A stretch of 64,000 bases of DNA, taken from Actinomadura alba (GTDB taxonomy: Bacteria > Actinomycetota > Actinomycetes > Streptosporangiales > Streptosporangiaceae). Made by a program: the position numbers and the translations under genes. Within the stretch, counting starts at the first letter, position 1, and each line of letters opens with the position of its first letter. The notes beneath the pieces are model-generated. The model had not been told where the DNA came from. It was given only the letters and a program-made list of their open reading frames with translations, and ran no database searches. This document shows, in pieces, positions 31,850-43,226 of this stretch. Location of the stretch: contig NZ_JABVEC010000001.1 of NCBI RefSeq assembly GCF_014323705.1, forward strand, positions 372,001 through 436,000, given 5' to 3'.

Positions 31850-32158
31850 CTAGTTGCGGGGCAGTTCGAGGTCGCTCTTGGCGAGCTCCTCCACGTTGAC
31901 GTCCTTGAACGTGACCACCCGAACGTTCTTCACGAAACGCGCCGGACGATACATGTCCCACACCCAGGCGTCCTGCATCGTCACCTCGAAGAACACCTCG
32001 CCGTCGGCGGTGCGCACCTGAAGGTCCACCGAGTTGGTGAGGTAGAACCGGCGCTCGGTCTCGACCACGTAGGTGAAGAGCCCGACCACGTCCCGGTACT
32101 CGCGATAGAGCTGCAGCTCCATCTCGGTCTCGTACTTTTCGAGATCTTCCGCACTCAT
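31850..32158 (-). CDS. DUF2469 family protein
   Basis: This 102-residue protein (MSAEDLEKYETEMELQLYRE, YRDVVGLFTYVVETERRFYL) is the conserved actinobacterial DUF2469 protein that almost always follows rnhB. Its function is unknown. The start overlaps the rnhB stop (ATGA), so the two are co-translated. Confidence 0.92.
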   Translation of the reverse strand: MSAEDLEKYETEMELQLYREYRDVVGLFTYVVETERRFYLTNSVDLQVRTADGEVFFEVTMQDAWVWDMYRPARFVKNVRVVTFKDVNVEELAKSDLELPRN

Positions 32159-32913
32159 AGCCGCACTCCCTCCCCGACGACCTCTGCCTCATTGTTCCGC
32201 ATCTCGGCCTCCCCCGCGCTTGGTGTGACCGCGCCTGGCCGTGCCGCCCGCGACATCACGCGAGCGACGTTGACAAAGGATGAACGGTGTTCGGCACAGG
32301 GCCCGTGAGCCGCCAGGGCGGCGGTGTGCTCGCGGGTGATGTAGCCCTTGTGCACGTTGAAACCGTAGGTGGGATAACGCTCGTGCAGCGCGACCATGAG
32401 CCGGTCTCTCGTGACCTTGGCGATCACCGAGGCGGCCGCCACACACGCCGCGACCTGATCGCCCTTGGGCACCGCCAGGGCGGGGACGCCGAGCCCGGGT
32501 ACCGGGAAGCCGTCGCTGAGCACGTAGGCGGGCCGGGTCTCCAGCGCCGCGAGCGCCCGCCGCATCCCGGCGATGTTGCACCGGTGCAGCCCGATCCGGT
32601 CGATGTCGTCACAGGGGATGATCACTGCGCTCCACGCCCGGGCTCGCGCCACGATCTCGGCGTAGATCTCCTCCCTGCGGCGCGGCGTGAGCAGCTTTGA
32701 GTCGGTGAGCCCGTCGATCAGCCCGCGCCGGCCGGCGGGAAGGATCACGGCGCCCACCACGAGCGGACCGGCGCATGCCCCGCGCCCCGCCTCGTCGACA
32801 CCGGCCACCGGGCTGAAGCCACCATGCTCCAGAGCGCGCTCGTACGCGTAAAGCCCCGCGTCCCTGCGGGGTGTGAACTTGACGGGGCGTACGAGACGCC
32901 AGAGGTTCGTCAT
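32155..32913 (-). CDS. rnhB: Ribonuclease HII
   Basis: The 252-residue enzyme removes ribonucleotides and RNA from RNA-DNA hybrids. Motifs: GVDEAGRGACAGPLV (catalytic Asp40, Glu41), DSKLLTPRRREEIY, VLSDGFPVPG and KVTRDRLMVALHERYPTYGF. It has an extra C-terminal tail of about 25 residues. The ATG at 32913 gives the usual family length; the frame stays open upstream without family support. Confidence 0.93.
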   Translation of the reverse strand: MTNLWRLVRPVKFTPRRDAGLYAYERALEHGGFSPVAGVDEAGRGACAGPLVVGAVILPAGRRGLIDGLTDSKLLTPRRREEIYAEIVARARAWSAVIIPCDDIDRIGLHRCNIAGMRRALAALETRPAYVLSDGFPVPGLGVPALAVPKGDQVAACVAAASVIAKVTRDRLMVALHERYPTYGFNVHKGYITREHTAALAAHGPCAEHRSSFVNVARVMSRAARPGAVTPSAGEAEMRNNEAEVVGEGVRL

Positions 32914-32993
32914 CGCCCGCACCCGACCCCATCGCCCTCGAAACTCACGTTTCGAGCGTACGACGTACCGAGGACAGAGCGGACCGAAACCGG

Positions 32994-34004
32994 TCAGGCG
33001 GCGGCCTGGCGACGTCGGTGGCGGCGCCGGAGCCGACGGCCCACCCAGGTGAGCGGAACCGCGCCCACCAGCCCGGCCGCCAGCGGCGTGGCGGGCAGCG
33101 CGGCGTTGGCCACGGCCAGTGCGGGCTGCTCGAAGGTCTTGGGAATCGGCAGGACCCTCGCCCGGCCGATCGGCCACACGATGACGAACGCGCGGCCGAT
33201 CACCCTGCTCTCCGGGATCGAGCCGCCGCCCGCGTCGCCCGAGTGCTGACGAGAATCGTAGGAGACCTCGCGATGATCGCCCATGACCCATAGCCGCCCC
33301 TCGGGCACGGTGAAGTCGAACTCCTTCTCCGAGGGCCTGTTCTGCTGCCCTGTGACCGGATCGGTGTAGAGGTAGCTCCGTTCGTCCACCGGCACGTCGT
33401 TGACCGTGACCCGGCCCTGCGCGTCACAGCACTTCACCCGGTCGCCCGCGACGCCCATGACCCGCTTGATGTAGTCCTTCTCGCCGGGCACGACGCCGAA
33501 CGCGCGGCCCACGGCCGCGAACGCCTTCGACACCGGGTTGCTCGGCTGCTGCACCTGGACCTCGGGATCCCACGAGTCCAGGCCGTTGAAGACCACGACG
33601 TCACCGCGCTCGATGTCGCGCATGTGGTAAACGATCTTGCTGACCAGCACCCGGTCGCCGATCTGCAGCGTGTTCTGCATCGACGCCGACGGGATGTAGA
33701 ACGCCTGGACGGCGAACGCCTTGATGACGAGGGCGAGCACCAGAGCCACACCGACGAGGATGGGCAGCTCCTTCCAGAAGGAGCCCTGCTTCTTGCCGTC
33801 CTCGCCGGTACGCTTCCCGGCGCGCTTGCCCGCAGGCCGCTCGTCGCCGGACGCGGAGCCGTCGGGATCGGCGGCCTTGTTCTCGTCGGGCACCGTGCCC
33901 TCGGCCTCGGAACGCACGTCTCTCCGATCGTCCTGGGACGGCTCCGGGGCGGCGTCGGCGGGACTGCGCGCCGGGTCGCCCACGCTCTGGTCGTCAGTCA
34001 TCAA
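32994..34004 (-). CDS. lepB: Signal peptidase I
   Basis: The 336-residue membrane protease cleaves secretory signal peptides. A long charged cytoplasmic N-terminus (1-78) precedes the TM helix (about 80-98). Catalytic Ser108 is in IPSASMQNTL and Lys180 in YIKRVMGVAGD; the GDHREVSYDSRQHSGD box follows. A second hydrophobic stretch near the C-terminus (about 300-320) ends in RRLRRRHRRRQ. Two Met codons start the frame; either could be used. Confidence 0.93.
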   Translation of the reverse strand: MMTDDQSVGDPARSPADAAPEPSQDDRRDVRSEAEGTVPDENKAADPDGSASGDERPAGKRAGKRTGEDGKKQGSFWKELPILVGVALVLALVIKAFAVQAFYIPSASMQNTLQIGDRVLVSKIVYHMRDIERGDVVVFNGLDSWDPEVQVQQPSNPVSKAFAAVGRAFGVVPGEKDYIKRVMGVAGDRVKCCDAQGRVTVNDVPVDERSYLYTDPVTGQQNRPSEKEFDFTVPEGRLWVMGDHREVSYDSRQHSGDAGGGSIPESRVIGRAFVIVWPIGRARVLPIPKTFEQPALAVANAALPATPLAAGLVGAVPLTWVGRRLRRRHRRRQAAA

Positions 34005-34145
34005 GTCGAGCCTATAGGCGACCAGCGGTCACGGCGCCTTGCGGCGGCGTGTCGTTCACAAAGCGATCACAACCCCAAGCGATCACTACCCGGCCGATCC
34101 GCCGGGAACGGCCTGAGCGAATTCGCCGGGCGGCGCCACCCAACA

Positions 34146-34178
34146 CTGCCCCGGCGCGTTCTGAACGCACCGGGGCAG
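34146..34178 (-). terminator. Hairpin terminator after rplS
   Basis: CTGCCCCGGCGCGTT pairs with AACGCACCGGGGCAG (15 bp, one mismatch) around a 3-base loop, about 43 bases downstream of the rplS stop. It likely separates the ribosomal/trmD operon from lepB. Confidence 0.75.
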
Positions 34179-34220
34179 CGGACGTGGGAGACGGGAGCGC
34201 GGTCGCGCGCCCACCGCGGC

Positions 34221-34571
34221 TCAGTTGTCGCGCTTCTCCTTGATGCGCGCCGCCTTGCCGCGCAGGTTGCGCAGGTAGTAGAGCTTGGCCCGCCGGACGT
34301 CACCACGGGTGACGATCTCGATCTTGTCGATCGACGGGCTGTTAAGCGGGAAGGTGCGCTCCACGCCGACGCTGTAGCTGATCTTGCGGACCGTGAAGGT
34401 CTCACGGGCGCCGCCGCCCTGACGCCGGATCACCACGCCCTGAAAGACCTGGATCCGGCTCCGGTTGCCCTCGGTGACGCGAACGTGCACCTTCAGCGTG
34501 TCGCCCGGGCGGAACGCCGGGACGTCGGCACGCATCGCGGCCTTCTCGATCTCCTGGATCAGGGTGTGCAT
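34221..34571 (-). CDS. rplS: 50S ribosomal protein L19
   Basis: This 116-residue protein from the ATG at 34571 ([20 protein letters not shown]) has the L19 signature [20 protein letters not shown] and the basic end [21 protein letters not shown]19 sits at the 30S-50S interface. It follows trmD, as in most bacteria. A GTG or ATG 33 bases further upstream is less likely. Confidence 0.95.
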   Translation of the reverse strand: MHTLIQEIEKAAMRADVPAFRPGDTLKVHVRVTEGNRSRIQVFQGVVIRRQGGGARETFTVRKISYSVGVERTFPLNSPSIDKIEIVTRGDVRRAKLYYLRNLRGKAARIKEKRDN

Positions 34572-34690
34572 GACTGCGGTTCCTCTGCGGTTCCTCACGG
34601 CCAAACGCGCCAGGATGACGGCAGCGCCGACCGCGCGAGTGGGGACATCTGGGAAGTCGTGACGTGCTCGGCATCGAGCCGAGCGACGCC

Positions 34691-35479
34691 CTAGCCTACC
34701 GTAGGTTCGCCGTCCACCGGAAAACCGGCCGAATCGAGTACCCTCCGGTCGTCCGCGTCGAGCGTGTCGGGATCTATCTTCGCCGCCAGTTCCGGCCGGT
34801 GAACGACCGTACGGCGGAGCGCCTGATCACGCCGCCAGCGCGCGATCGCGCCATGGTCGCCGGACAGCAGGACCTCGGGTACCGCCCGGTCGCGCCAGAC
34901 CGGGGGCTTGGTGTAGACGGGGCCCTCGACCAGGGTCTCCATGGCACCGGGGGCGAAGGAGTCGTCGGTGACCGAGTCGGCGTTGCCGAGCACGCCCGGC
35001 AGCAGCCGGCTGACCGCCTCGACGATCACGAGAACGGCGACCTCTCCGCCGGCGAGGACGTAGTCGCCGATGCCGACCTCGTCGACCGGCATCCGCTGAC
35101 GGGCCTCCTCGACGACCCGGGAGTCGATCCCCTCATACCGTCCGCAGGCGAACACCAGCCATGGCTCGGCTGCGAAGGCCACCGCCTGGGCCTGGGTGAA
35201 GGGGCGGCCGCTGGGCGTGGGCACCACCAGCCGGGGCACGGCGGGCGTGCCGGGCGGGACGATCGCGTCGAGGGCCTCGCCCCACGGCTCGGGCTTCATG
35301 ACCATGCCGGGTCCGCCGCCGTACGGGGTGTCGTCGACGGTGCGGTGCCGATCGTGCGTCCAGTCCCGCAGGTCGTGCACGCGGACGTCCACGACGCCGC
35401 GCCGCCGCGCCTTGCCGAGCAGCGAGACGTCCAGCGGGGCGAAGTACTCCGGGAAGATCGAGACAATGTCGATGCGCAT
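34691..35479 (-). CDS. trmD: tRNA (guanine-N1)-methyltransferase
   Basis: The 262-residue SAM-dependent enzyme methylates G37 of tRNAs to prevent frameshifting. It starts [20 protein letters not shown] and has the knot motifs [29 protein letters not shown] and [17 protein letters not shown]. It lies between rimM and rplS in the standard order. Confidence 0.95.
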   Translation of the reverse strand: MRIDIVSIFPEYFAPLDVSLLGKARRRGVVDVRVHDLRDWTHDRHRTVDDTPYGGGPGMVMKPEPWGEALDAIVPPGTPAVPRLVVPTPSGRPFTQAQAVAFAAEPWLVFACGRYEGIDSRVVEEARQRMPVDEVGIGDYVLAGGEVAVLVIVEAVSRLLPGVLGNADSVTDDSFAPGAMETLVEGPVYTKPPVWRDRAVPEVLLSGDHGAIARWRRDQALRRTVVHRPELAAKIDPDTLDADDRRVLDSAGFPVDGEPTVG

Positions 35480-35489
35480 CGCGCGAACC

Positions 35490-35999
35490 CTAATCCTCGA
35501 TGAGGCCGGGCGGCGGGTCGATGACGAGCCGGCCGGCGGCCACGTCGACCTCGGGAACGAGCGCGGCGACGAAGGGCACGAACGCCTCGCCGCCTTCCGG
35601 CCGGCCGATGACGAGCAGGTCCTGGCCACCGTGCCGCACCTCGGTGACGGTGCCGATCTCGGCCCCGCCCACCGTGACGACGTCCAACCCGAGCAGTTCC
35701 TGATCATGGAACTCGTCGGGGTCGTCGCTCGGCGGGATGTCTGCGTAGTCGACGACGAGCCAGGTGCCTCGCAGCTCTTCGGCCTCATCGCGGCCGTCGA
35801 CTCCGGCGAACTGCAGGAGCAGCCGGCCCGAATGCCACCGGGCCCTCTCGATGGTGAGGGGGCCCGACTGCTCGGGTTCCGTGGCGAGCACCGCTCCGGG
35901 TGCGAACCTGGAGTCGGGGTCGTCGGTGCGAACCTCGACGGTTACCTCGCCACGGATCCCGTGCGGCCGTCCTATGCGGCCCACAACCAGCGTCTTCAT
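35490..35999 (-). CDS. rimM: Ribosome maturation factor RimM
   Basis: This 169-residue protein helps 16S processing and 30S assembly near S19. The N-terminal RimM domain begins [20 protein letters not shown] and the C-terminal PRC-barrel contains [20 protein letters not shown]. Located between the KH protein gene and trmD. Confidence 0.95.
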   Translation of the reverse strand: MKTLVVGRIGRPHGIRGEVTVEVRTDDPDSRFAPGAVLATEPEQSGPLTIERARWHSGRLLLQFAGVDGRDEAEELRGTWLVVDYADIPPSDDPDEFHDQELLGLDVVTVGGAEIGTVTEVRHGGQDLLVIGRPEGGEAFVPFVAALVPEVDVAAGRLVIDPPPGLIED

Positions 36000-36012
36000 C
36001 AGAATGCGCCGG

Positions 36013-36255
36013 TCAGCGGACCTCGTTGACGTCGAGCAGATCCACGCGCACGTAACGGTCGCCGGAAAGAGCGCCCATCACCGTGCGGAGGGCCTTGGCG
36101 GTACGCCCGCTTCGGCCGATGACCTTACCGAGGTCCTCGGGGTGCACTCGCACCTCGAGCACCCGGCCACCCTTGATCCGGCGCGCCTGAACCCGGACGT
36201 CGTCCGGATGTTCGACGATGCCCCGGACCAGGTGCTCGAGCGCGTCTTCGAGCAC
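36013..36255 (-). CDS. KH-domain RNA-binding protein (KhpA-like)
   Basis: The 80-residue protein is one KH domain with the GxxG loop in LGKVIGRSGRTAKALRTVMG. It follows rpsP by one base. Family members bind RNA and affect cell-wall growth and ribosome function in Gram-positives. The function in this genus is not shown. Confidence 0.93.
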   Translation of the reverse strand: MLEDALEHLVRGIVEHPDDVRVQARRIKGGRVLEVRVHPEDLGKVIGRSGRTAKALRTVMGALSGDRYVRVDLLDVNEVR

Positions 36256-36256
36256 C

Positions 36257-36766
36257 TTAGGCCTCGCTCTTGGCTTCGGTGGTCTCCTCGGCCTTCGCCT
36301 CGGTTTCGGGCTTGGCCTCGGTCTTCGCCTCGGTCTTCGCTTCGGGCTTGGCCTTCTTGGCCTCGGCCTTCTTGGGCTCGGCCTTCTTCTTCGACTTCGG
36401 CGTCGTCGCGGCGCCGCCGTCCTTCAAGGTCTCCTTGACGGCGGCGTCGAAGACGGCCTTCCGGTCCACCTTGGGCTCGGCCGTCTTGAGCCGGCCCTCG
36501 GCTCCCGGCAGGCCCTTGAACTTCTGCCAGTCGCCGGTGACCTTCAGGATGCTGAGAACCGGCTCGGTCGGCTGCGCGCCGACGCCGAGCCAGTACTGTG
36601 CCCGCTCGGAGTCCACCTCGATGAGAGAGGGATTCTCCTTCGGGTTATACCGGCCGATCTCTTCGATCGCACGCCCGTCACGCTTGGTGCGGGCATCGGC
36701 AATGATGATCCGGTACTGCGGGTTCCGGATCTTCCCCAGACGCTTGAGCTTGATCTTGACTGCCAC
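36257..36766 (-). CDS. rpsP: 30S ribosomal protein S16
   Basis: I start at the GTG giving [20 protein letters not shown], the family's normal N-terminus (169 residues); an ATG 27 bases upstream is possible but has no ribosome site. The core includes [20 protein letters not shown] and [20 protein letters not shown]. After about residue 115 comes a Lys/Glu/Ala-rich tail ([20 protein letters not shown] onward), typical of actinobacterial S16 and probably disordered. Confidence 0.93.
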   Translation of the reverse strand: MAVKIKLKRLGKIRNPQYRIIIADARTKRDGRAIEEIGRYNPKENPSLIEVDSERAQYWLGVGAQPTEPVLSILKVTGDWQKFKGLPGAEGRLKTAEPKVDRKAVFDAAVKETLKDGGAATTPKSKKKAEPKKAEAKKAKPEAKTEAKTEAKPETEAKAEETTEAKSEA

Positions 36767-36914
36767 GGGTGTGGTGTTCTCCAGATTCGACATGGATGAG
36801 CGAAGCGCGCCAGGTGGGGACCGGCACGAGCCGCTCGGATGGACTCCGGCGCGACAGGGGTGAGAGGGCTCCTGACGCTCCGGGTTTCCAGCCTGTCATT
36901 GTGCCAGACGATTA

Positions 36915-36936
36915 GCGCCGAGTAGTAATTCGGCGC
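36915..36936 (-). terminator. Hairpin after ffh
   Basis: GCGCCGA and TCGGCGC form a 7-bp stem with an AT-rich 8-base loop about 45 bases downstream of the ffh stop. It probably ends ffh transcription before the rpsP operon. Confidence 0.55.
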
Positions 36937-36980
36937 CGCGAACACGCGAGAAATGCCGTATTACTTACGCGATCGCGGGG

Positions 36981-38531
36981 CTATCTCTTCTTGCGGGGCT
37001 GCAGATCGCCGAGATCGGGCATCTGGAAGCCGGGGGGCAGCTGGCCGGGCAGCCCGCCCGGGAGCCCGCCGAGGGCGGGCGGCAGAGCCTGCGGCGCCTC
37101 GCGCTCACCGTTCTGCTGCGCGGCGGCCGCGCGCTTGCGCGGGTCACCGCTGCGCGGCTGCTTCTTCTTGCCCTTCTTGCCCTTGGCCGCGCCCTTGCGC
37201 CGCGTTCCCGGCACTCCGGGGATCCCCATGCCGCCGGCCATCTGGCGCATCATCTTCTGGGCGTCGAAGAAGCGGGTGACCAGGCTGCTGACCTCGCCGA
37301 CGCTGACCCCGGAGCCACCCGCGATGCGCGCCCGCCGCGAGCCATTGATGATCTTCGGGTTGTCGCGTTCGCCCGGGGTCATGGAGCGGATGATGGCCGC
37401 GACCCGGTCGAGGTCCTTGTCGTCGATCTGGTCGATCTGCTGCCGCATCTGCCCCATGCCGGGCAGCATGCCGAGCAGATTGCCGATCGGGCCGAGCTTA
37501 CGGATCATCATCATCTGCTCGAGGAAGTCATCGAGCGTGAAGTTCTCACCCGAGGCGAACTTCGTGGTCATCTTGGCGGCCTGGTCGGCGTCGAACGCCT
37601 TCTCGGCCTGCTCGATCAGGGTGAGGACGTCGCCCATGTCGAGGATCCGGCCGGCCATCCGGTCGGGGTGGAAGACATCGAAGTCCTCGAGCTTCTCACC
37701 GGTCGAGGCGAACATGATCGGCCGGCCGGTGATGTGGCGCACCGACAGCGCCGCGCCACCGCGCGCGTCGCCGTCGAGCTTGGTGAGGACGACCCCGTCG
37801 AATCCGACCCCGTCGAGGAAGGCCTGGGCGGTCGTGACCGCGTCCTGGCCGATCATGGCGTCGACCACGAAGAGGATCTCGTCCGGCCGGACCGCGTCGC
37901 GGATGTCGGCCGCCTGCCCCATCATCTCGGCGTCGATGCCGAGCCGGCCGGCGGTGTCGATCAGCACGATGTCGTGCTGGGCGTGCCGGGCATGGTCGAT
38001 GGAGCGCCGGGCCACCTGCACCGGATCGCCGACGCCGTTGCCGGGCTCGGGCGCGAAGACGGCGACGCCGGCACGCTCGCCGAGCACCTGGATCTGCTGC
38101 ACCGCGTTGGGGCGCTGCAGGTCGGCGGCGACGAGCAGCGGCGCGTGGCCCTCCGCCTTGAGCCAGCGGGCGAGCTTGCCCGCGAGGGTGGTCTTACCGG
38201 CACCCTGCAGACCCGCGAGCATGATCACCGTGGGCGCGGTCTTGGCGAACCGGATCCGCCGGGTCTCGCCGCCGAGGATCTCGATGAGCTCCTCGTTGAC
38301 GATCTTCACGACCTGCTGCGCGGGGTTCAGCGCCTGGGCGACCTCGGCGCCGGTTGCCCGCTCCTTGATCCGCGCGATGAAGTCCTTGACGACGGGCAGC
38401 GCGACGTCGGCCTCGAGCAGCGCGACGCGGATCTCGCGCGCCGTCGCGTTGATGTCGGCCTCGGTCAGCTTGCCCTTGCTGCGCAGCGACGTGAAGACCG
38501 ACGTCAAGCGGTCTGAAAGCGTCTCGAACAC
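36981..38531 (-). CDS. ffh: Signal recognition particle protein Ffh
   Basis: The 516-residue GTPase binds signal peptides and SRP RNA and delivers ribosomes to FtsY. N domain, G domain with GLQGAGKTTLAGKLARWL, DTAGRLGID and TKLDGDARGG, then the Met-rich M domain (LEQMMMIRKLGPIGNLLGML, PGMGQMRQQI). The C-terminus is a Lys/Pro/Gly-rich extension. Confidence 0.95.
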   Translation of the reverse strand: MFETLSDRLTSVFTSLRSKGKLTEADINATAREIRVALLEADVALPVVKDFIARIKERATGAEVAQALNPAQQVVKIVNEELIEILGGETRRIRFAKTAPTVIMLAGLQGAGKTTLAGKLARWLKAEGHAPLLVAADLQRPNAVQQIQVLGERAGVAVFAPEPGNGVGDPVQVARRSIDHARHAQHDIVLIDTAGRLGIDAEMMGQAADIRDAVRPDEILFVVDAMIGQDAVTTAQAFLDGVGFDGVVLTKLDGDARGGAALSVRHITGRPIMFASTGEKLEDFDVFHPDRMAGRILDMGDVLTLIEQAEKAFDADQAAKMTTKFASGENFTLDDFLEQMMMIRKLGPIGNLLGMLPGMGQMRQQIDQIDDKDLDRVAAIIRSMTPGERDNPKIINGSRRARIAGGSGVSVGEVSSLVTRFFDAQKMMRQMAGGMGIPGVPGTRRKGAAKGKKGKKKQPRSGDPRKRAAAAQQNGEREAPQALPPALGGLPGGLPGQLPPGFQMPDLGDLQPRKKR

Positions 38532-38706
38532 GTGTCTCGACCAGTCCTCAGGAGCTTCGGGGATCGACCCCCAAGGTTATCCGGTTCACGCGGTTCCCGG
38601 TCGCGCCGAGACGGACGAATACGGGGATCACCCCGCCGCGACACGCCTCCGAGGGGCTCCGGCCCTGGTCACAGGGCCGCCTGGCCGCCGGTCGGGCCGG
38701 CGCGGA

Positions 38707-41142
38707 TCAGCGCAGGACCTTGAGGATCCGCTGGCGTACGGCGTCGAGGGCGGCGGTGTCGGAGATCGGGGCACCGTCCTCTCCCACGACGTAGAAAACG
38801 TCGACGGCGTTGGCGCCGAGCGTGTCCACCTGAGCGGCGCGGACCTGCAGGCCGCACGCACCGATGGCCCGCCCGATCCGCCACAGCAGTCCGGGCCGGT
38901 CGTGCGCCCGCACCTCGATGACGGTGGCCGTGTTCGAGGCGTCGTCGAGGATCGTGACCCGTGGTGGCGGCACCACGGCGCCCGGCCGTACCCGCGCCGC
39001 GCCGGCGCGGCGCTCCAGCCGGGCCGCGACGTCCAGGCGGTCGGCCAGGGCCCGCCGCAGGTCGGCCTCCAGCAGGGCCGGATCCGGCGGTGTGCCGTAC
39101 TCCGGGACCGCAGTGAACTCGATCATGGCTGTGGGGCCGTCGCCGCCCTGGGCGGGCAGCACGCCACGGGCCGTACGGACGACGAGCCGGTGCAGAGCGA
39201 GCACCCCCGCCGCACGCCACAGCAGCCCCGGCCGGTCGGGAGCCACCACCGTGATCCTCGTGCCCACGACTCGCACGGCGCCTCCGCCGTGCCTGGCCAG
39301 GGCGAGCTGCGCGGGGCTGGGTTCGGGTGCCCGTGGCACCGCCCGGCCCGACAGCGCCGCGGTCACCCGGCGGACCAGTTCGTCGACGAGGCCGGCCTTC
39401 CACGCGCCCCACGCGGCGGGACCGGTCGCCAGGCCGTCCGCGAGCGACAGCGCGGCCAGCAGTTCGAGCACCTCGTGACCGCCCACGGCGTCGGCCACCG
39501 CCCTGATGGTGACCGGATCGTCGAGATCGCGCCGGGTGGCCGTGTCGGGCAGCAGCAGATGGTGGCGGACCATCGCCTCCAGCACGCCGACGTCGCGCTC
39601 GCCGAAGCCCATCCGCGCGCCCATATCGCGGGCCACCACGGCCCCGCCGCGGGAGTGGTCGCCGGGCCAGCCCTTGCCGATGTCGTGCAGCAGCGCGCCG
39701 ACCAGCAACAGGTCGGGACGGGCGACCTCGCGCGTGAGGGCCGCGGCTCCGGTGGCGGCCTCGACCAGATGCCGGTCGACGGTGAAGCGGTGCACGGGAT
39801 TGCGCTGCGGACGGTTGCGCACCCGCTCCCAGTCGGGCAGCAGCCTGGTGATCAGCCCGGCCTGGTCCAGCGCCTCCCACACGGGGATCGCAGGGGGGCC
39901 GGCACCGAGGAGCGCGACGAGGGCGTCACGGGCCTCGGCGGGCCACGGCACGGGCATGGGCGGCACGTCCTCGGCCATCCGGTTCACGGTGGCGGGCGCC
40001 AGCGGGAGGCCGGCCTGTGCCGCGCCGGCCGCGATGCGCAGCACGAGCGCGGGGTCGGTCAGATCGGCACCGCGGGCGAGGACGGCCTCGCCGTCGTGCT
40101 CGACCACGCCGTCGGCGAGCGGACGCCGCTCGGGGCGGCCCCGCCCCCGGTTGCGGCCGCGGGCGGCGCAGAACCGGTCGACGTGCCGCCACACGTGGTC
40201 GCCCGCGTAGGTGACGGTGCGCGCCGCCTCGGCGGTGGTACGGAGCAGCATGTCGGCGTCGAGGAGGCCGACCGCCCGCGCCACCGCCTCTTGCTCCTGG
40301 AGGACGAGCCGGTCGGCCGCCCGGCCGGTGAGCTCGTGCAGGGCATGCCGTACGTCCAGCAGCAGGCGGTAGGCCGCGCGGACGCGCTCGTCCGGTGCCG
40401 GCGCCACCCACGAGGCCGCCACCGCCTGCATCACGTGGACGTCCCGCAGCCCGCCGCGCGCCTCCTTGAGATCGGGTTCGAGCAGGAACGCCAGTTCGCC
40501 CTGGGTCTCCCAGCGCTCACGGGTCATCGCGGACAGCTCGCCGAGCCGCCGCCGCGCGTCGGCCCTCCAGTCCGCGAGCACGGCCGCGCGGAGTTCGTCG
40601 ACGAGGGACTGCTCGCCCGCGATGCGGCGGGCGGACATGAGCCCGAGCGCGGCCTTGAGATCGTCCCTGGCCACGGTTCGCGCCTCGTGCACCGTGCGCA
40701 CGGAATGATCGAGCCGGAGCCCGGAGTCCCAGACCGGGTACCAGATCCGGTCTGCGACCTCGGCCACGTGACGTGCCCAGGCCGCGTCGAGGACGTCCAG
40801 GCCACTCGGGCCACCCGCGTCGGGCCGGTCCGCCGGGCCGGTCAGGTGCGCGCGGTCTCGGTCCCCGAGACCGTCGCCGGGTGCCTTGGACCTTCCCCGG
40901 TGCAGCAGGACCAGATCGAGGTCACCGCCGGGAGTCAGATCACGGCGGCCGTGGCTGCCGACCGCGACCAGGGCGACGTGCGGTTCGGGGCCGAGCAGAC
41001 CGGTGAGCCACCGATCGAGCTCGTCCGCCCGGGTGGCCCGCGCGTCCGCGTGGGCCTTCCTGGCGGCGAGCGTGCCGGACCGCGGCAGGTCCGGTGACCT
41101 CAGCATCTGCTCAGGGCCGGGCGCGACCGCCTCGTGTCTCAT
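38707..41142 (-). CDS. glnD: [Protein-PII] uridylyltransferase / nucleotidyltransferase
   Basis: The 811-residue enzyme modifies PII according to nitrogen status. A nucleotidyltransferase motif VGSHGRRDLTPGGDLDLVLL (about 61-80), a central helical part with DLKEARGGLRDVHVMQAVAA, an HD hydrolase domain (LLLVGALLHDIGKGWPGDHS) and two C-terminal ACT domains (PDRPGLLWRAAGVLALHR; HDRPGLLWRIGRAIGACG) are all present. In actinomycetes GlnD usually adenylylates PII. Confidence 0.95.
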   Translation of the reverse strand: MRHEAVAPGPEQMLRSPDLPRSGTLAARKAHADARATRADELDRWLTGLLGPEPHVALVAVGSHGRRDLTPGGDLDLVLLHRGRSKAPGDGLGDRDRAHLTGPADRPDAGGPSGLDVLDAAWARHVAEVADRIWYPVWDSGLRLDHSVRTVHEARTVARDDLKAALGLMSARRIAGEQSLVDELRAAVLADWRADARRRLGELSAMTRERWETQGELAFLLEPDLKEARGGLRDVHVMQAVAASWVAPAPDERVRAAYRLLLDVRHALHELTGRAADRLVLQEQEAVARAVGLLDADMLLRTTAEAARTVTYAGDHVWRHVDRFCAARGRNRGRGRPERRPLADGVVEHDGEAVLARGADLTDPALVLRIAAGAAQAGLPLAPATVNRMAEDVPPMPVPWPAEARDALVALLGAGPPAIPVWEALDQAGLITRLLPDWERVRNRPQRNPVHRFTVDRHLVEAATGAAALTREVARPDLLLVGALLHDIGKGWPGDHSRGGAVVARDMGARMGFGERDVGVLEAMVRHHLLLPDTATRRDLDDPVTIRAVADAVGGHEVLELLAALSLADGLATGPAAWGAWKAGLVDELVRRVTAALSGRAVPRAPEPSPAQLALARHGGGAVRVVGTRITVVAPDRPGLLWRAAGVLALHRLVVRTARGVLPAQGGDGPTAMIEFTAVPEYGTPPDPALLEADLRRALADRLDVAARLERRAGAARVRPGAVVPPPRVTILDDASNTATVIEVRAHDRPGLLWRIGRAIGACGLQVRAAQVDTLGANAVDVFYVVGEDGAPISDTAALDAVRQRILKVLR

Positions 41143-41224
41143 CGGCTCCCCCTCGGGGTGCGCCGCGGCCGGGCCGGACGCGCTTGCCGCGCGGATGTCG
41201 CCGCGCGCCCACCCCGATGCGGAC

Positions 41225-41263
41225 GGGGGCGCTCCCGACCGGGTCGTACGGTCGGGAGCGCCC
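41225..41263 (-). terminator. Perfect 15-bp hairpin between glnB and glnD
   Basis: GGGGCGCTCCCGACC and its exact complement flank a 9-base loop, 46 bases after the glnB stop. It likely terminates or attenuates the amt-glnB transcript so that glnD is expressed at a lower level. Confidence 0.75.
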
Positions 41264-41308
41264 CGCTCATGTCACCCATACGGCGATCTCCCCCGAGCAC
41301 GCCGTTCC

Positions 41309-43047
<1,739 letters not shown>

Positions 43048-43128
43048 CTCGGAGAGAGCCCCTCCTCGGCACGGAACGTTGATTGCGTTGAGGTTCCGGT
43101 GCCGCGGTTTCACCCGAAAGGCCCCTGT

Positions 43129-43186
43129 GTTTCCAAGGTGTGAAACCCTGCCATGCCGTGTTGCGAGCATGTTTCACAATCCTCAC
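43129..43186 (-). promoter_or_regulatory. Two GlnR-like boxes upstream of amt
   Basis: On the minus strand GTGAG-GATTGT-GAAAC (43186-43171) and TTCAC-ACCTTG-GAAAC (43144-43129) fit the actinobacterial GlnR pattern gTnAC-n6-GaAAC, each with one mismatch in the first half. Their centres are 42 bp apart, about four helix turns. A further GAAAC half-site lies near 43108-43112. This suggests amt-glnB is switched on by GlnR under nitrogen limitation. Confidence 0.7.
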
Positions 43187-43226
43187 CGTGTGAGGACGAG
43201 GGGGTCGGTCGCCGAGAGACGAGGGG

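Noticed and set aside
36991..41097. Plus-strand open frame of 1368 codons
   Set aside because: It is antisense to ffh and glnD, both certain by motifs. High GC makes such shadow frames open.
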